64,000 bases of DNA from an uncultured Pirellulales bacterium (GCA_938015445.1 CALLPE010000018.1:1-64000), one strand, 5' to 3'; counted from the stretch's first letter, positions 1-9,593 are shown. A program made the numbers and translations. The notes: generated from the letters alone by a model not told the origin.

Positions 1-1243
1 CGTCGAGGGTCAGATCAAGCTCGACACGAAGCTGCTCAGCGGCGATCTCGCTTGCAAAAATGTAGTCATCCATATCTCGCAGGGTTAAGATGCGACTCCG
101 ACACTCAACTTTAGGCAGTCGTCGCGCCTTGCGAAGCCGCAATAAGCACAGGTTCCAATCGCGCGGGGTTCCGGGCAGCCCTTTGCGTTGGCATTGCTCA
201 ATGAATGAATAATTCAATTCTGGGTCCGCTAACACGTGGTCGCTAGAGCAGCCGTTTCTCGAACACAGGTATGCACTTTTTATCGCTTCCTCAATGTCTG
301 ATGAGTCGAAGTCGCCTCGCCTTTTTCTTTTGGACGCGACCGCTGCACGAAGCCGCCGCTTAACTTTTCCGCGCAGCCCAGGTGTTCCGGCGCTCTTCGG
401 GGCGCTGGAGAGCGGGTCTTCGGGGCCGTCCAGCGGATCGCCGGCCCGGGCCGCAGCCAAACGCTGTCGGGTTCGCTCCACGTACTCTGCCGAAATGTCG
501 AAGCCCAGCCAGCGTCGTCCCAGCTTCTTGGCCACTACCAAAGTAGTGCCACTGCCGGCGAACGGGTCCAACACGATCTCCAGCGGATTGGAGCAGCAGC
601 GGATGATCCGGCCCAGCAATTGCTCGGGCATCTGGCAGCCATGAAAGCCTTCTCGTTCCTTGAACGTGCCGGCAACGCGGGGGAAGTACCAGGTGTCTTG
701 GTCTTCGGCAAATCCGCCCGGCACATCTTGCGGCCGAAGTATCCAGGTGTTATCGGGCAACCGCCCGGCGGGTTCTGCGCGGCGGTCGTTGTACACCAAT
801 TGCCTGGCCGAAGGAACGCGAATCGCCGGATTCCAGGCGTTGAAGGTGAAGTGCGTCCGATGTTTGATGAAATACAGCAGATGGGTGTGCGAGCGCGAAA
901 AGTTGCGCACGCAATTGACGCCGAACGTGTAGTACCATATCACCCAACTGCGCCAATGAAAGCCCACTTCGCGCTGGGCGATCAGCTTCAGCTCGGCGGC
1001 GTACTCGTCGCCGATGGCCAGCCAGAAGGTACCAGTCGGCTTGAGCGCCTTGTACACCAGCTCCATCCAGCGGCGCGACCATTCCAGATACTCGTGATAA
1101 GGGCGATTGTCCTTATATACGTCGTATTGGTAGCCAATGTTGAACGGGGGGTCGGCGAACACCAGGTCGATGCTGCCCGGCTCTATCGCGGCGAGTCCTT
1201 CCAGACAGTCGATGCAGTGCACTTCGTTGATAGTCGGGTTCAC
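1..1243 (-). CDS. Beta-class DNA methyltransferase, 3' end outside the window
   Basis: This is a site-specific DNA methyltransferase of the N6-adenine/N4-cytosine family (N6_N4_Mtase type). The reading frame is open from a GTG at 1243 to the window edge, 414 codons. The start is set by a GGAGG six bases upstream; no ATG fits. Motif IV (DPPFNIGY) is near residues 31-38 and the SAM-binding motif I (DPFAGSGTT) near residues 226-234. The order IV before I is that of beta-class enzymes such as CcrM or HinfI methylases. After about residue 250 there is a basic linker and then a C-terminal region of at least 130 residues that continues past the window. No endonuclease gene is visible beside it, so it could be an orphan regulatory methylase or half of a system whose partner lies to the left. 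DPPF favours adenine methylation, but this is inference. Confidence 0.85.
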   Translation of the reverse strand, partial: MNPTINEVHCIDCLEGLAAIEPGSIDLVFADPPFNIGYQYDVYKDNRPYHEYLEWSRRWMELVYKALKPTGTFWLAIGDEYAAELKLIAQREVGFHWRSWVIWYYTFGVNCVRNFSRSHTHLLYFIKHRTHFTFNAWNPAIRVPSARQLVYNDRRAEPAGRLPDNTWILRPQDVPGGFAEDQDTWYFPRVAGTFKEREGFHGCQMPEQLLGRIIRCCSNPLEIVLDPFAGSGTTLVVAKKLGRRWLGFDISAEYVERTRQRLAAARAGDPLDGPEDPLSSAPKSAGTPGLRGKVKRRLRAAVASKRKRRGDFDSSDIEEAIKSAYLCSRNGCSSDHVLADPELNYSFIEQCQRKGLPGTPRDWNLCLLRLRKARRLPKVECRSRILTLRDMDDYIFASEIAAEQLRVELDLTLD

Positions 1244-1652
1244 GTGCAGCCTCCTTACCAAGCTGCTCCGGTTGGTGAGCCGTTATCTCAAGACTGTCAT
1301 CGGCGCCGTAGGTAGCACTGCCCGCTTGCCCGGCAGTGCAAGTTTTTTCCGTTCTACCCTTGCCATTGCTGACAGTGCGGACCGGCAAGCTGGCGATGCT
1401 CACGGCTGGGCAAGCCAGCCGCGCCACCAAACTGTTTTTTCCCTACGACCCAGACGCAAATGCCTACCTGTGACCAAGCGGCGCCGTTGCGCCTGGCGCG
1501 CTACCTTGCCCGCATTATATTAGCCGCCCTCGGCTCGCGCAATCCAGGGGCTGGAAAGCATGCGGTCCCGCGTGCCGCGAGCTGGGCCCGGCACCGCCGC
1601 TCGAACAGGGGCGCCGGCATTGATCAAGCGTGAGATATGGAGCGTGGGCAAC
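1244..1652. other. Intergenic gap between cysA and the methyltransferase
   Basis: About 410 bases without a convincing gene. It holds one perfect 8-bp hairpin (1315-1322 pairing with 1332-1339) followed on the + strand by AAG and six T. This looks like an intrinsic terminator pointing rightward, although both neighbouring genes are transcribed leftward. Nothing else was recognised. Confidence 0.5.
1315..1348 (+). terminator. Terminator-like hairpin with T-tract
   Basis: GCACTGCC at 1315-1322 pairs with GGCAGTGC at 1332-1339 around a 9-base loop, and a run of six T follows within three bases. The geometry fits a rho-independent terminator reading rightward. No rightward gene ends here, so it may instead shield the region from antisense transcription or be a hairpin in the methyltransferase leader. 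Confidence 0.4.
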
Positions 1653-2729
1653 TTACGGCGATGTCGATGGGGCGGGAAAGACCTTCACGTCGCGTGGACT
1701 GAGAAAGACACGGCTGCCCTTGGACAGACCCAACTGGCCGAAGCGCTCATGCGATAGCTCCGCGTAAAGCCGCTGGCCGCAGTCGGCCACCAAATCCAGC
1801 CGCACGCGCACCCCTGCCGAGTGGATATGCTCCACCGTGGCTGGCAGGGCCGGTTGTCCGTTACGGGCCAGTTCCACTTCCAACTGGTGCGGGCGGATAA
1901 ACACGCTGGCGGTGCGCGGTGGCATGTCGGTCCACTGCGGTGCATCGACCGCAAGCGTGGCGAAGTACAGCTTGCCGTTTTCCAGCCGGCCGTGGAAGCG
2001 ATTCACCTGGCCGATGAAGTCCATCACGAACTCGGTGCGCGGGCAATGGAAAACTTCGTCGGGCGAGCCGATCTGCTCGATGCGCCCTTCGTTCATGATC
2101 ACCACCCGGTCGGCCAGTTCTAGGGCTTCTTCTTGATCGTGGGTGACGAACACTGTGGTGACGCACAGCTCGTCGTGCAAGCGGCGCAACCATGCCCGCA
2201 GCTCCTGACGCACCTTGGCATCCAGTGCTCCGAACGGCTCATCCAGCAGCAGGATGCGTGGTTCCAGCGCCAGTGCCCGGGCCAGCGCCACCCGCTGACG
2301 TTGTCCGCCGGAAAGCTGATGCGGATAGCGGTCGGCGAGGAAGTCCAGTTGCACCAGGCGCAACAAGGCGGTGACGCGCTGGCGGATTTCGGCGCGCGCG
2401 GGACGGAGCCGGCGGGGGCGCACCCGCAAGCCAAAAGCCACGTTCTCGCGCACCGTCATGTGGCGGAACAGACCGTAGTGCTGAAAGACGAATCCCACGC
2501 GTCGGTCGGCCACTGGGCAGTTGGCGACGTCCTCGTCGTGGAAACGGATAGGGCCGCTGCCTGGATCGGGCTGTTCCAGGCCGGCGATCACCCGGAGCAA
2601 TGTCGTCTTGCCCGAACCCGACGGCCCCAGCAGCGCCACCAGCTCGCCGGTGTCGACGGTAAGGCTTACATCGCGCAGTGCCACAAATCGGCCGAAGGTC
2701 TTGGTGATGTGGCAGACTTCGATGCTCAT
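1653..2729 (-). CDS. cysA: Sulfate/thiosulfate ABC transporter ATP-binding protein
   Basis: Cytoplasmic ATPase that powers sulfate uptake through the CysT-CysW channel. The 358-residue product has a full ABC cassette: Walker [10 protein letters not shown] near 35-43, the signature [15 protein letters not shown], Walker [14 protein letters not shown], and the switch His in [10 protein letters not shown]-terminal TOBE-like region of about 110 residues follows, as in other CysA proteins. The start at ATG 2729 is chosen because the protein from there ([13 protein letters not shown]) matches the family N-terminus; the frame is open 54 codons further upstream into cysW. It is the last gene of the sbp-cysT-cysW-cysA operon, 70 bases behind cysW. 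A molybdate or phosphate importer ATPase would look similar, but the neighbours settle the substrate. Confidence 0.95.
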   Translation of the reverse strand: MSIEVCHITKTFGRFVALRDVSLTVDTGELVALLGPSGSGKTTLLRVIAGLEQPDPGSGPIRFHDEDVANCPVADRRVGFVFQHYGLFRHMTVRENVAFGLRVRPRRLRPARAEIRQRVTALLRLVQLDFLADRYPHQLSGGQRQRVALARALALEPRILLLDEPFGALDAKVRQELRAWLRRLHDELCVTTVFVTHDQEEALELADRVVIMNEGRIEQIGSPDEVFHCPRTEFVMDFIGQVNRFHGRLENGKLYFATLAVDAPQWTDMPPRTASVFIRPHQLEVELARNGQPALPATVEHIHSAGVRVRLDLVADCGQRLYAELSHERFGQLGLSKGSRVFLSPRDVKVFPAPSTSP

Positions 2730-2799
2730 GGCGACCGTTCCGCTAAATGACCTGCGATGATGTTGTGTGGCAATTTGGCATCTCGGCGGTGGTGCGTTG

Positions 2800-3690
2800 T
2801 CAAACGGCGGTTTGCCCTGCTTTCCACTCCAGCAATCGTTTTGCGGCCAGCGTGACCAGCCCCAGTAAAGCCAGCAGCGAGGCCACAGCAAAAGCGCCCA
2901 CCACGCTTTCCGGGCTGCCGCCGTATAAGCATTCGACGTGCAGTGGTAGTGTGTTGGTCTGCCCGCGGATGCGGCCAGAAACCACCGCTACCGCTCCGAA
3001 CTCTCCCATCGCCCGGGCATTGCACAGGATGACGCCATACAGCAATCCCCACTTGATGTTCGGCAGGGTGACGCGCCAGAAGGTTTGCCAGCCGCTTGCT
3101 CCCAGCACCAGAGCGGCTTCTTCCTCGTCGTTTCCCTGCGACTGCATCAGCGGGATCAATTCCCGCGCCACCAGCGGCGCGACGACGAACATGGTGGCGA
3201 GCACGATGCCTGGCGTGGCGAAGATCACCTTGATGCCTGCTGCCTCGAGCTGACCACCCAGCCACGAGTTCTTTCCCAGCAGGAGCACGAAGATCAGCCC
3301 GGCAATGACCGGCGAGACCGAAAAGGGCAGGTCGATCAGGGTGGTGAGCAGGCTTTTGCCGCTGAATTGGAACTTCCCCAGTGCCCAAGCTGCGCACAGG
3401 CCGAACAGCGTGCTGGCCGGCACGGCGATAGCCGCCGTCTTCACCGTCAAAGCCACCGCAGCGATTGTTTCTCGGTCGCTGATCGCCCGCCAGTAAACCC
3501 CCGTGCCCAAGGAAAACGCCTTGTAGAACACTGCGGCCAATGGGACTACCAACAGCAGGCCGACTACCGAAACGGCCACACCGATCAACAGCAGCCGCAT
3601 CCAGCCAGGCTCGGTGACAACCAAGCGCTGTCGCCTGGGTGCCGTGCGGACGCGCGACGACTTTGATTCCCTAGCCGCTGTTATCGACAT
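2800..3690 (-). CDS. cysW: Sulfate ABC transporter permease CysW
   Basis: Inner-membrane permease subunit that forms the sulfate channel with CysT. The 296-residue product starts with a basic cytoplasmic tail of about 30 residues. Hydrophobic segments follow, near 32-55, 75-100, 118-140, 155-180 and at the C-terminus around 265-285. The coupling loop that contacts CysA is visible as [33 protein letters not shown] near residue 230 is the conserved segment of CysT/CysW permeases. The gene begins 12 bases after the cysT stop, so the two are almost certainly co-transcribed. Confidence 0.93.
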   Translation of the reverse strand: MSITAARESKSSRVRTAPRRQRLVVTEPGWMRLLLIGVAVSVVGLLLVVPLAAVFYKAFSLGTGVYWRAISDRETIAAVALTVKTAAIAVPASTLFGLCAAWALGKFQFSGKSLLTTLIDLPFSVSPVIAGLIFVLLLGKNSWLGGQLEAAGIKVIFATPGIVLATMFVVAPLVARELIPLMQSQGNDEEEAALVLGASGWQTFWRVTLPNIKWGLLYGVILCNARAMGEFGAVAVVSGRIRGQTNTLPLHVECLYGGSPESVVGAFAVASLLALLGLVTLAAKRLLEWKAGQTAV

Positions 3691-3702
3691 GTGGTACTCA
3701 GC

Positions 3703-4548
3703 CTATTGGTTTCTGCGAGCGAAGTGCTGTAACAGATTTATGGCCAGCAGGCACACGAACGAGACCAGCAGGGCGGCTGTGGCGATGACTGCCGCCGCTT
3801 GGTAGTCGTAGGAGCCGTCGGCGCGCGAGTCCTCGATCGCGCTGACCAGCAACAAGGGCACGATCTCGGTCTGGCCGGGTATGTTGCCCGCGATGAACAC
3901 CACCGAGCCGTACTCGCCCAGTCCGCGGGCGAACGCCAGGGCAGCGCCGGTGAGCAAGGACGGAAGCAGCATCGGTAAAAGCACCCGGAGGAAGGTCTGC
4001 AACCGCCCAGCGCCCAGACTGGCGGCGGCCTCCTCGATCTCCGGGTCCAGCTCTTCGATGGCCGGCTGAAGCGTCCGCACCACAAACGGCAAACCGATGA
4101 ACACCAGTGCCACGCCGATTCCCAACGGTGCGCGTACCACTTGCACGCCCAATGCCTCCAAGTGTCGGCCTATCCAACCTTGCGGGCCGTACACCCAGGC
4201 AAGCGAAATCCCCGAAACCGCAGTCGGCAAAGCGAAGGGCAAATCGACCAGTGCATCGAGCAGGCGTTTGCCGGGAAACTGATAGCGGACCAGCACCCAA
4301 GCCACTACCATGCCCAGCACAGCGTTGGTCGCCGCGGCGATTGCCGAGACGGTCAAGGTCAGCCGGAAGGCCGCCAGCGTGCGCCGGCTGAGAAGCGTGG
4401 CCAGCAGTTCGGCCGGTTCGCAGCGCACCGCCGAAAGCACTAGCATCGCCAGCGGCAGAAGCACCAGCAGGCTCAGATAGCTGAGCGTGAAGCCCACCGT
4501 CAGGCCGAAACCCGGAAGCACGCTTTGCCGCTTCAGCAGGCGGGGCAT
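3703..4548 (-). CDS. cysT: Sulfate ABC transporter permease CysT (CysU)
   Basis: Second integral-membrane permease of the sulfate importer, 281 residues. Start at ATG 4548 is preferred over an in-frame start at 4635. An AGGTG Shine-Dalgarno lies just upstream inside the end of sbp, and the protein from there begins like family members, with a short basic tail and the first membrane helix near residues 15-40. The EAA coupling loop reads EEAAASLGAGRLQTFLRVLLP and is followed by the conserved GEYGSVVFIAGNIPGQTE. The stop of sbp and this start are only a few bases apart, which suggests translational coupling. Confidence 0.93.
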   Translation of the reverse strand: MPRLLKRQSVLPGFGLTVGFTLSYLSLLVLLPLAMLVLSAVRCEPAELLATLLSRRTLAAFRLTLTVSAIAAATNAVLGMVVAWVLVRYQFPGKRLLDALVDLPFALPTAVSGISLAWVYGPQGWIGRHLEALGVQVVRAPLGIGVALVFIGLPFVVRTLQPAIEELDPEIEEAAASLGAGRLQTFLRVLLPMLLPSLLTGAALAFARGLGEYGSVVFIAGNIPGQTEIVPLLLVSAIEDSRADGSYDYQAAAVIATAALLVSFVCLLAINLLQHFARRNQ

Positions 4549-4552
4549 CGCT

Positions 4553-5689
4553 TCACCTCCCCATGCTCGCCAATATGCGGTCGCAGATGCCACCTTTGGC
4601 AAAGTGTTTGCGATGGGCTTCCGCCCAGCCGCCAAAGACCTGATCGACGGTGAACAGTTCCACCGGGGAGAACTGGCGCAGGTGTTCGGCGGGAACTAGT
4701 TCGGGTTTTACCGGCCGGTAGTGATGCACGGCGGCGAGCGTCTGGCCGGCTGCCGAGTACAGATACTCCAGGTAAGCCTCTGCCACCCGGCGCGTGCCGC
4801 GGCGATCGACCACGGCATCGACGACGGCCACCGGCGGTTCGGCCAGGATGCTTACCGAGGGGACGACTATCTTGAACTTTTGCCCCTCGGGCGAATTGAC
4901 CACCCAGAGCGCTTCGTTCTCCCAGGCCAGCAACACGTCGCCTTGGCCTTGGATGAACGACAATGTGGCCTCGCGGGCGCCGGTGTCGAGTTTCTTTACT
5001 CGCGCGAAAAGCTCAGCGACGAATTGCTCAGCCTTCTTTTCGGCTTCAGCCACTTCGGCTGCACAGGCGGGGTCTTTCAGCTTGCTCCAGTCCCCAAGCT
5101 CCCGCTTCAGCGCGTAACCCCAGGCTGCCAAGTAATTCCACCGCGCGCCGCCGGATGTTTTCGGATTGGGCGTGACCACCTCGACGCCCTGTTGCAACAG
5201 ATCGGGCCAATCGGCGATTTGCAGTCCACCGCGGTGCTCGCGATAGGTCAGAAAGACGATCGTGGAAGTGTACGGACAACTGTTGTGCGGCAAGCGGCCC
5301 TGCCAGTCGGCGCCCAACAGACGCCCCTGACTGGCCAGAACGTCGATGTCAAGCGCCAAAGCTAGCGTTACGACGTCGGCTTCCAGCCCTTCGATTACCG
5401 ACCGGGCTTGCTTGCCGGAGCCGCCGTGAGAGGTGCGCACCGTGACCGACTCGCTAGTTTGGGCCTTCCAGTATTCGGCGAACTGCTGGTTGTACTGTTT
5501 GTAGAACTCACGGGTCGGGTCGTAGGAGACGTTCAGTATCGAGATCGACTGGCTGCGGCTGCCGCAGCCGAGCAGCAGGGTCATGCCCAGCACGACGAGT
5601 ATAGTCCCGGGCGGCGCCACGGCCGCGATGCCATAGATTGCGTTCGATTTGCCCGAATTGCCCCCAGGGGTGCTGCACCAACCAAGCAT
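4553..5689 (-). CDS. sbp: Sulfate ABC transporter substrate-binding lipoprotein
   Basis: Extracytoplasmic sulfate receptor that hands substrate to CysT/CysW, first gene of the operon. The product (378 residues from ATG 5689) has an N-terminal hydrophobic stretch ending in a lipobox LLGC with the lipidated Cys near residue 42, so it should be membrane-tethered. Family blocks are visible: NVSYDPTREFYKQYN, RTSHGGSGKQARSV, GLEADVVTLALALDID, and the NPKTSGGARWNYLAAWGYA region that lines the sulfate site. ATG 5689 follows GGAGG at the right distance. The frame runs 44 codons further upstream, but that part includes the predicted promoter and is unlikely to be translated. The leader before the hydrophobic core is about 28 residues, longer than usual. 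Confidence 0.92.
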   Translation of the reverse strand: MLGWCSTPGGNSGKSNAIYGIAAVAPPGTILVVLGMTLLLGCGSRSQSISILNVSYDPTREFYKQYNQQFAEYWKAQTSESVTVRTSHGGSGKQARSVIEGLEADVVTLALALDIDVLASQGRLLGADWQGRLPHNSCPYTSTIVFLTYREHRGGLQIADWPDLLQQGVEVVTPNPKTSGGARWNYLAAWGYALKRELGDWSKLKDPACAAEVAEAEKKAEQFVAELFARVKKLDTGAREATLSFIQGQGDVLLAWENEALWVVNSPEGQKFKIVVPSVSILAEPPVAVVDAVVDRRGTRRVAEAYLEYLYSAAGQTLAAVHHYRPVKPELVPAEHLRQFSPVELFTVDQVFGGWAEAHRKHFAKGGICDRILASMGR

Positions 5690-5782
5690 CACATGCCTCC
5701 CCAATTCCCACACGATGTGGCGTAACCAATGAGTGCGGCACCACTGCTGCGAATAAATTCCCAGAAGATTCCTCCGAACAAA

Positions 5783-5799
5783 CGCAACCGGTGTGCCCA
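5783..5799 (-). promoter_or_regulatory. Sigma-54 (-24/-12) promoter for the sulfate operon
   Basis: Reading leftward, the sequence is GGGCAC, five bases, TTGCG. The invariant GG (5796-5797) and GC (5784-5785) are separated by exactly ten bases, and the flanking bases match the TGGCAC-N5-TTGCA consensus except at the two outermost positions. Transcription would begin near 5772, giving an 80-90 base leader before sbp. The divergent neighbouring gene is a sigma-54 activator, which strongly supports the reading. Confidence 0.65.
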
Positions 5800-5978
5800 G
5801 GCAGACCATGGTCTTGTGCATAGTTGTAAGCCATTGCTAGAAAGTTAGTTGAGTCGATGAGTTTGTGGTGCGCGTGTCCCAAAATACGCTGCGGCAGGCG
5901 AAGCGGCCGCCTTTTCCGTGATATATGCTGGACATTTTCCGTTTTCTGAGCTAGTATAGCCGTCATATAAGACGGGAA

Positions 5979-7613
5979 ATGAGGGATGGAATGATTAACG
6001 GCGGGCTGGGCGGTGAGTACGGCAGTGTATTGTTGGCGGTGTGGCGCGAAGCGTGCCGACACATCCGCATCGAAGAGTCGGCGTCCACCATCGCTGACAT
6101 CCTGCTATCGCAGACGCCCTTCTGCCAGTTGGCCGTCCGTTGGGTAGACAGCCAGCGGTTGTGCATTGAGACCGTTGCGGTCGGCCGTGCCGATGGCTTG
6201 CCGGTCGGCCAAGTGCGCACTGCCTGCACGCCGCAGCAGCTCGAAGTGCTGCAACATTGGTGCGGCCTCGGTCAGCCGGCGTGGTACTGTCTGGAGCAAG
6301 CCGACTGTCGAGCCGTAGCAGGCCAACAGGAGGCGATTCCCCGCTTGCCGTCGGAATTGACATGGCTGGCGGCTCAATCGCCTGCAAGCTGCATCGTGGG
6401 GCCGTTGCGGCTGCGCGACGGGTTGGGGTTGCTGGTATTGTATCTACAGGGAAGGGGGCTTGCGCCGCCACCGCATGTGTTTGCCCTTGCCCGACTGTTG
6501 CTCGAACCTTTCGCGGCGGCACTGGACAACGACCGCCAGTTACGCGAGATGGCGACGCTCCGCGAAGCGGCCGAAGCCGACCGGCGCTCGCTGCTGGCGC
6601 GCCTCGGACGGCAGAGCCTGGGCGATGCGATCGTCGGGGCCGAAACAGGGCTGCGGGGAGTAATGGAACGGGTGGAGCTGGTCGCCCGCAGCGACGTGCC
6701 CGTGTTGATCTTCGGCGAAACCGGCTCCGGAAAAGAATTGGTGGCCCGGGCGATACACGCTCGATCGGCTCGCAGCGATAAACCGTTCATCCGCGTCAAT
6801 TGCGGAGCCATCCCGCCGGAGTTGATCGACTCGCAACTATTCGGCCACGAACGTGGGGCGTTCACCGGCGCGGTGGAGCAGCGCAAGGGCTGGTTCGAGC
6901 GGGCCGATGGCGGCACGTTGCTGTTGGACGAAATCGGCGAATTGCCGCTGGCCGCCCAGGTCCGGCTGCTACGCATCTTGCAGGATGGTTGGCTGGAACG
7001 GGTGGGCGGACAACAGCCGCTGCACGTCGACGTGCGGATCATCGCCGCCACGCATCGCGACCTGGCGGCTATGGCGGCCGAAGGACGATTCCGCCACGAC
7101 CTGTGGTATCGCATCGCGGTCTTTCCCATCGTCATTCCGCCCTTGCGCGAACGCAAAGAAGACATACCCGAGCTGGCCCGGCATTTCGCCCAGCGGGCAG
7201 CTATCCGTTTCGGCCTGCCGCTGGTGATGCCCAGCGAGGAAGATTTGCTATTGCTTCAGGCGTATGATTGGCCGGGCAATGTGCGGGAGTTGGGGGCGGT
7301 AATCGATCGGGCAGCGATTCTCGGCGACGGCAAACGTTTGGAGGTCGCCAAAGCCTTGGGCATCAGCCTGCCGCAGCCGATCCGCCTGGAGCAGCAGCAA
7401 AGTGCCGCGGCAAAGCAAGCTCCGCCCGCAGCAAACGTCGAACCGCTGGATCAGGCAATGCGGCGGCACATCGAGGCTGCCCTGACGGCCACGCGCGGAC
7501 GGATCGAAGGGCCGCGGGGAGCAGCGGCCCTGCTGCGCATCAACCCACACACTTTGCGCGGAAGAATGCGCAAGCTGGGCATCGACTGGCGGCGGTTCCG
7601 GGCACGTCCGTGA
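5979..7613 (+). CDS. Sigma-54-dependent transcriptional activator, probable regulator of the sulfate operon
   Basis: Enhancer-binding protein that remodels sigma-54 RNA polymerase using ATP. The 544-residue product has an N-terminal GAF-like sensory region (about 20-180), a short coiled linker and a complete AAA+ domain. Walker A GETGSGKE is near 246-253, the sigma-54 contact loop GAFTGA near 293-298, and Walker B LLLDEIGE near 314-321. The C-terminus has a Fis-type helix-turn-helix (AALLRINPHTLRGRMRKLGI, about 515-535). Start may be ATG 5979 or ATG 5991; the latter has GAGGG at a better distance. It is divergent from the sulfate transporter, whose promoter region carries a -24/-12 element, so local control is likely. 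The sensed ligand cannot be read from sequence. No receiver domain is present, so it is not a two-component regulator. Confidence 0.9.
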   Translation: MRDGMINGGLGGEYGSVLLAVWREACRHIRIEESASTIADILLSQTPFCQLAVRWVDSQRLCIETVAVGRADGLPVGQVRTACTPQQLEVLQHWCGLGQPAWYCLEQADCRAVAGQQEAIPRLPSELTWLAAQSPASCIVGPLRLRDGLGLLVLYLQGRGLAPPPHVFALARLLLEPFAAALDNDRQLREMATLREAAEADRRSLLARLGRQSLGDAIVGAETGLRGVMERVELVARSDVPVLIFGETGSGKELVARAIHARSARSDKPFIRVNCGAIPPELIDSQLFGHERGAFTGAVEQRKGWFERADGGTLLLDEIGELPLAAQVRLLRILQDGWLERVGGQQPLHVDVRIIAATHRDLAAMAAEGRFRHDLWYRIAVFPIVIPPLRERKEDIPELARHFAQRAAIRFGLPLVMPSEEDLLLLQAYDWPGNVRELGAVIDRAAILGDGKRLEVAKALGISLPQPIRLEQQQSAAAKQAPPAANVEPLDQAMRRHIEAALTATRGRIEGPRGAAALLRINPHTLRGRMRKLGIDWRRFRARP

Positions 7614-7843
7614 AACAGTCAAGCATTGAGTCGGTGTGCTATACTCTGCGCCGGAGAGGCGTTGTGTATTTGCGGCATCGTGCACGCCGAAAACGAGGGA
7701 AGCAACTCGCTCGCCTGCCCGTTGGCATCGCTGCGATACAGGAAGTGTATCTTGTTGTCCGGCGGCGCTGACCGCCCCGCCATTTTATCACGCGACGTCA
7801 ATTCAATAACTGTCTTCAATAATTGTCGCTCTGGGGCCGGCTA

Positions 7844-9523
7844 TTATTGTGGACCATGTTGCGGCGCGGCGATGGCGATCAGATGGGTACGGGTAGCGAT
7901 GTACAACACGTCGTTGCTGACCACAGGCGTGCCGTAAACCGACGCGCCCATGTTGTTCTCGGCCAGCAGCTTCAACTGCGGCGACAGGGCCAGCACAGCC
8001 ACGTCGCCGTCTTCGTCGGCCACGTAGATTCTGTCTTCCACCACCAGCGGACTGGCCCACACAGCCGCCAGCATGTCGTAGGTCCAGTGCTGTTTTCCGG
8101 TGCGGGCGTCCAGGCAGTGGACCAGTCCGGCCAGATCGGCCACGATCAGCAAATTGTTCTTGATGGCGACCATGCCCAGGGTGCGGTGCATCGACTCGGC
8201 AAACTCCAGCTTGCCGTCGCCGTTGGCGTCGTGCCCGGTGTACGACCAGACCACGGCCGAGTTGGTATTTGGCTTGACTGTTTCGCCGGCTTGCTCATCG
8301 ACGGCCTTCAGCCGACGGTGCGGCACAGGCTTGCCGTTGCGGTCCAGCACTATCTCTGCGCTTACATCTCCGCGTTTGCGCGGATCGATACACCAGAGCG
8401 TTCCCGGTGCTTCGCCGAACTCCGGATCGTGTCCGGTGGCGATGTACACCAGCTTATCGTGAATCACCGGAGTGGCGATAAGCTCGGCCCGATCGCCGCG
8501 ACCGCCGTCTTTCCATACGGAGCGCTTGGGATTGCAATCGAACTTCCAGAGCAGTTGGGGTTTCTTGTCGGCAGTTGGCTCGGCCAGGAAGCTGTATAGC
8601 CAGCCGTCGCCGCCGGGAAAGATCACCTGCGGCACGCCGTCGATGACTGCTGCGGCCGGCGAGGCCCATTGACCGTGAATGATATTCTCGCCCGGCGAAT
8701 TGTCGGCCCAAATCAACTCGCCGGTGTGTTTGTTCAGGGCGATGAAACTGGGGGCCTGTGGGGCGGGCACTTTCTCGTGCGATTCATCCACACCGTTGGA
8801 GGTGTTCACAAACAGCAGATCGCCCAGCGCTGTGACCGAGCAACTGGCCATGTTGTGCTGCAATACGCCGAGTTGCTTCATCATGTCGAACACCCAAACG
8901 ATGTCCGCTTCGTCGCGCTGCGTGCTCGGCTCGTCCTTGTAAGGGCCGTCGTTGCGCCCGTCGTGAAAGCCCTCGGTGTCCAGGCACATCACTTCGCCCC
9001 GGTTGGTGACGATCCACAGGCGTTTGCCTTCGACCAGCGGGCTGGCGCACAGTCCCTGTTCGGGCCAATCGACCCCTGGGGGGTCTTTGAGTTTTTCGCG
9101 CGAAAGCTGCCATAGGAAACGGCCGTCGGTTTGCGAAAAACAAAGCAAGCAACCCAGGTCCACGTCCTGCGGATATCGCTTTACCCAGCCGGCACCATTG
9201 TTGGTCGAGCAGAATACCTTTCCATCGGCTACCACCGGCGTGCCATAGGTGTGTGTCCCCAGCCGCGTGACCCAGCGGATGTTCTCGGCTCCTTTGGAAT
9301 TCCACGCACCGGTCAGCGCGTTGAAGGAACCGACCTTCCAGCGTAGGGGGATGTTCTTTGCTTCGGGCGTGCGATCGCGTGAGGCAGCCCCGCCGGGTTG
9401 GGGCCAATCGGCCACTGCGGTACACACGCTCGACGCTGCCACGCTCAGCCACAACCACCAAGCATACCACACCGGCGAGTCGTTACCCCGCCACAACGCT
9501 GGTCTTAACCATGAGGGAAGCAT
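7844..9523 (-). CDS. Exported PQQ-like beta-propeller repeat protein
   Basis: Probable extracytoplasmic beta-propeller of 559 residues with an N-terminal signal or anchor (about 18-38). Repeated blades of the outer-membrane PQQ/BamB type are obvious: YGTPVVADGKVFCSTNNG, ASPLVEGKRLWIVTNRGEV, ATPVIHDKLVYIATG, ASPLVVEDRIYVADEDGDV and YGTPVVSNDVLYIATRTHL. An EF-hand-like loop (DANGDGKLEFAE) lies near residue 430 and could bind calcium. No catalytic residues of a true quinoprotein dehydrogenase were recognised, so the enzymatic role is unknown; planctomycetes carry many such paralogues. Start at ATG 9523 has AGGAG ten bases upstream. It stands alone, about 70 bases from the cupin gene upstream on the same strand. 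Confidence 0.85.
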   Translation of the reverse strand: MLPSWLRPALWRGNDSPVWYAWWLWLSVAASSVCTAVADWPQPGGAASRDRTPEAKNIPLRWKVGSFNALTGAWNSKGAENIRWVTRLGTHTYGTPVVADGKVFCSTNNGAGWVKRYPQDVDLGCLLCFSQTDGRFLWQLSREKLKDPPGVDWPEQGLCASPLVEGKRLWIVTNRGEVMCLDTEGFHDGRNDGPYKDEPSTQRDEADIVWVFDMMKQLGVLQHNMASCSVTALGDLLFVNTSNGVDESHEKVPAPQAPSFIALNKHTGELIWADNSPGENIIHGQWASPAAAVIDGVPQVIFPGGDGWLYSFLAEPTADKKPQLLWKFDCNPKRSVWKDGGRGDRAELIATPVIHDKLVYIATGHDPEFGEAPGTLWCIDPRKRGDVSAEIVLDRNGKPVPHRRLKAVDEQAGETVKPNTNSAVVWSYTGHDANGDGKLEFAESMHRTLGMVAIKNNLLIVADLAGLVHCLDARTGKQHWTYDMLAAVWASPLVVEDRIYVADEDGDVAVLALSPQLKLLAENNMGASVYGTPVVSNDVLYIATRTHLIAIAAPQHGPQ

Positions 9524-9593
9524 CTTTGCCGGCTCCTAGCTGGTGTGTTGCAGTACTGGGTGCTGCCGGGCAAAGGCAGCCACATAAGGCCGG

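Noticed and set aside
7619-7819. 66-codon frame on the - strand between the sigma-54 activator and the PQQ gene
   Set aside because: No ribosome-binding site, no hydrophobic or domain pattern; treated as non-coding.
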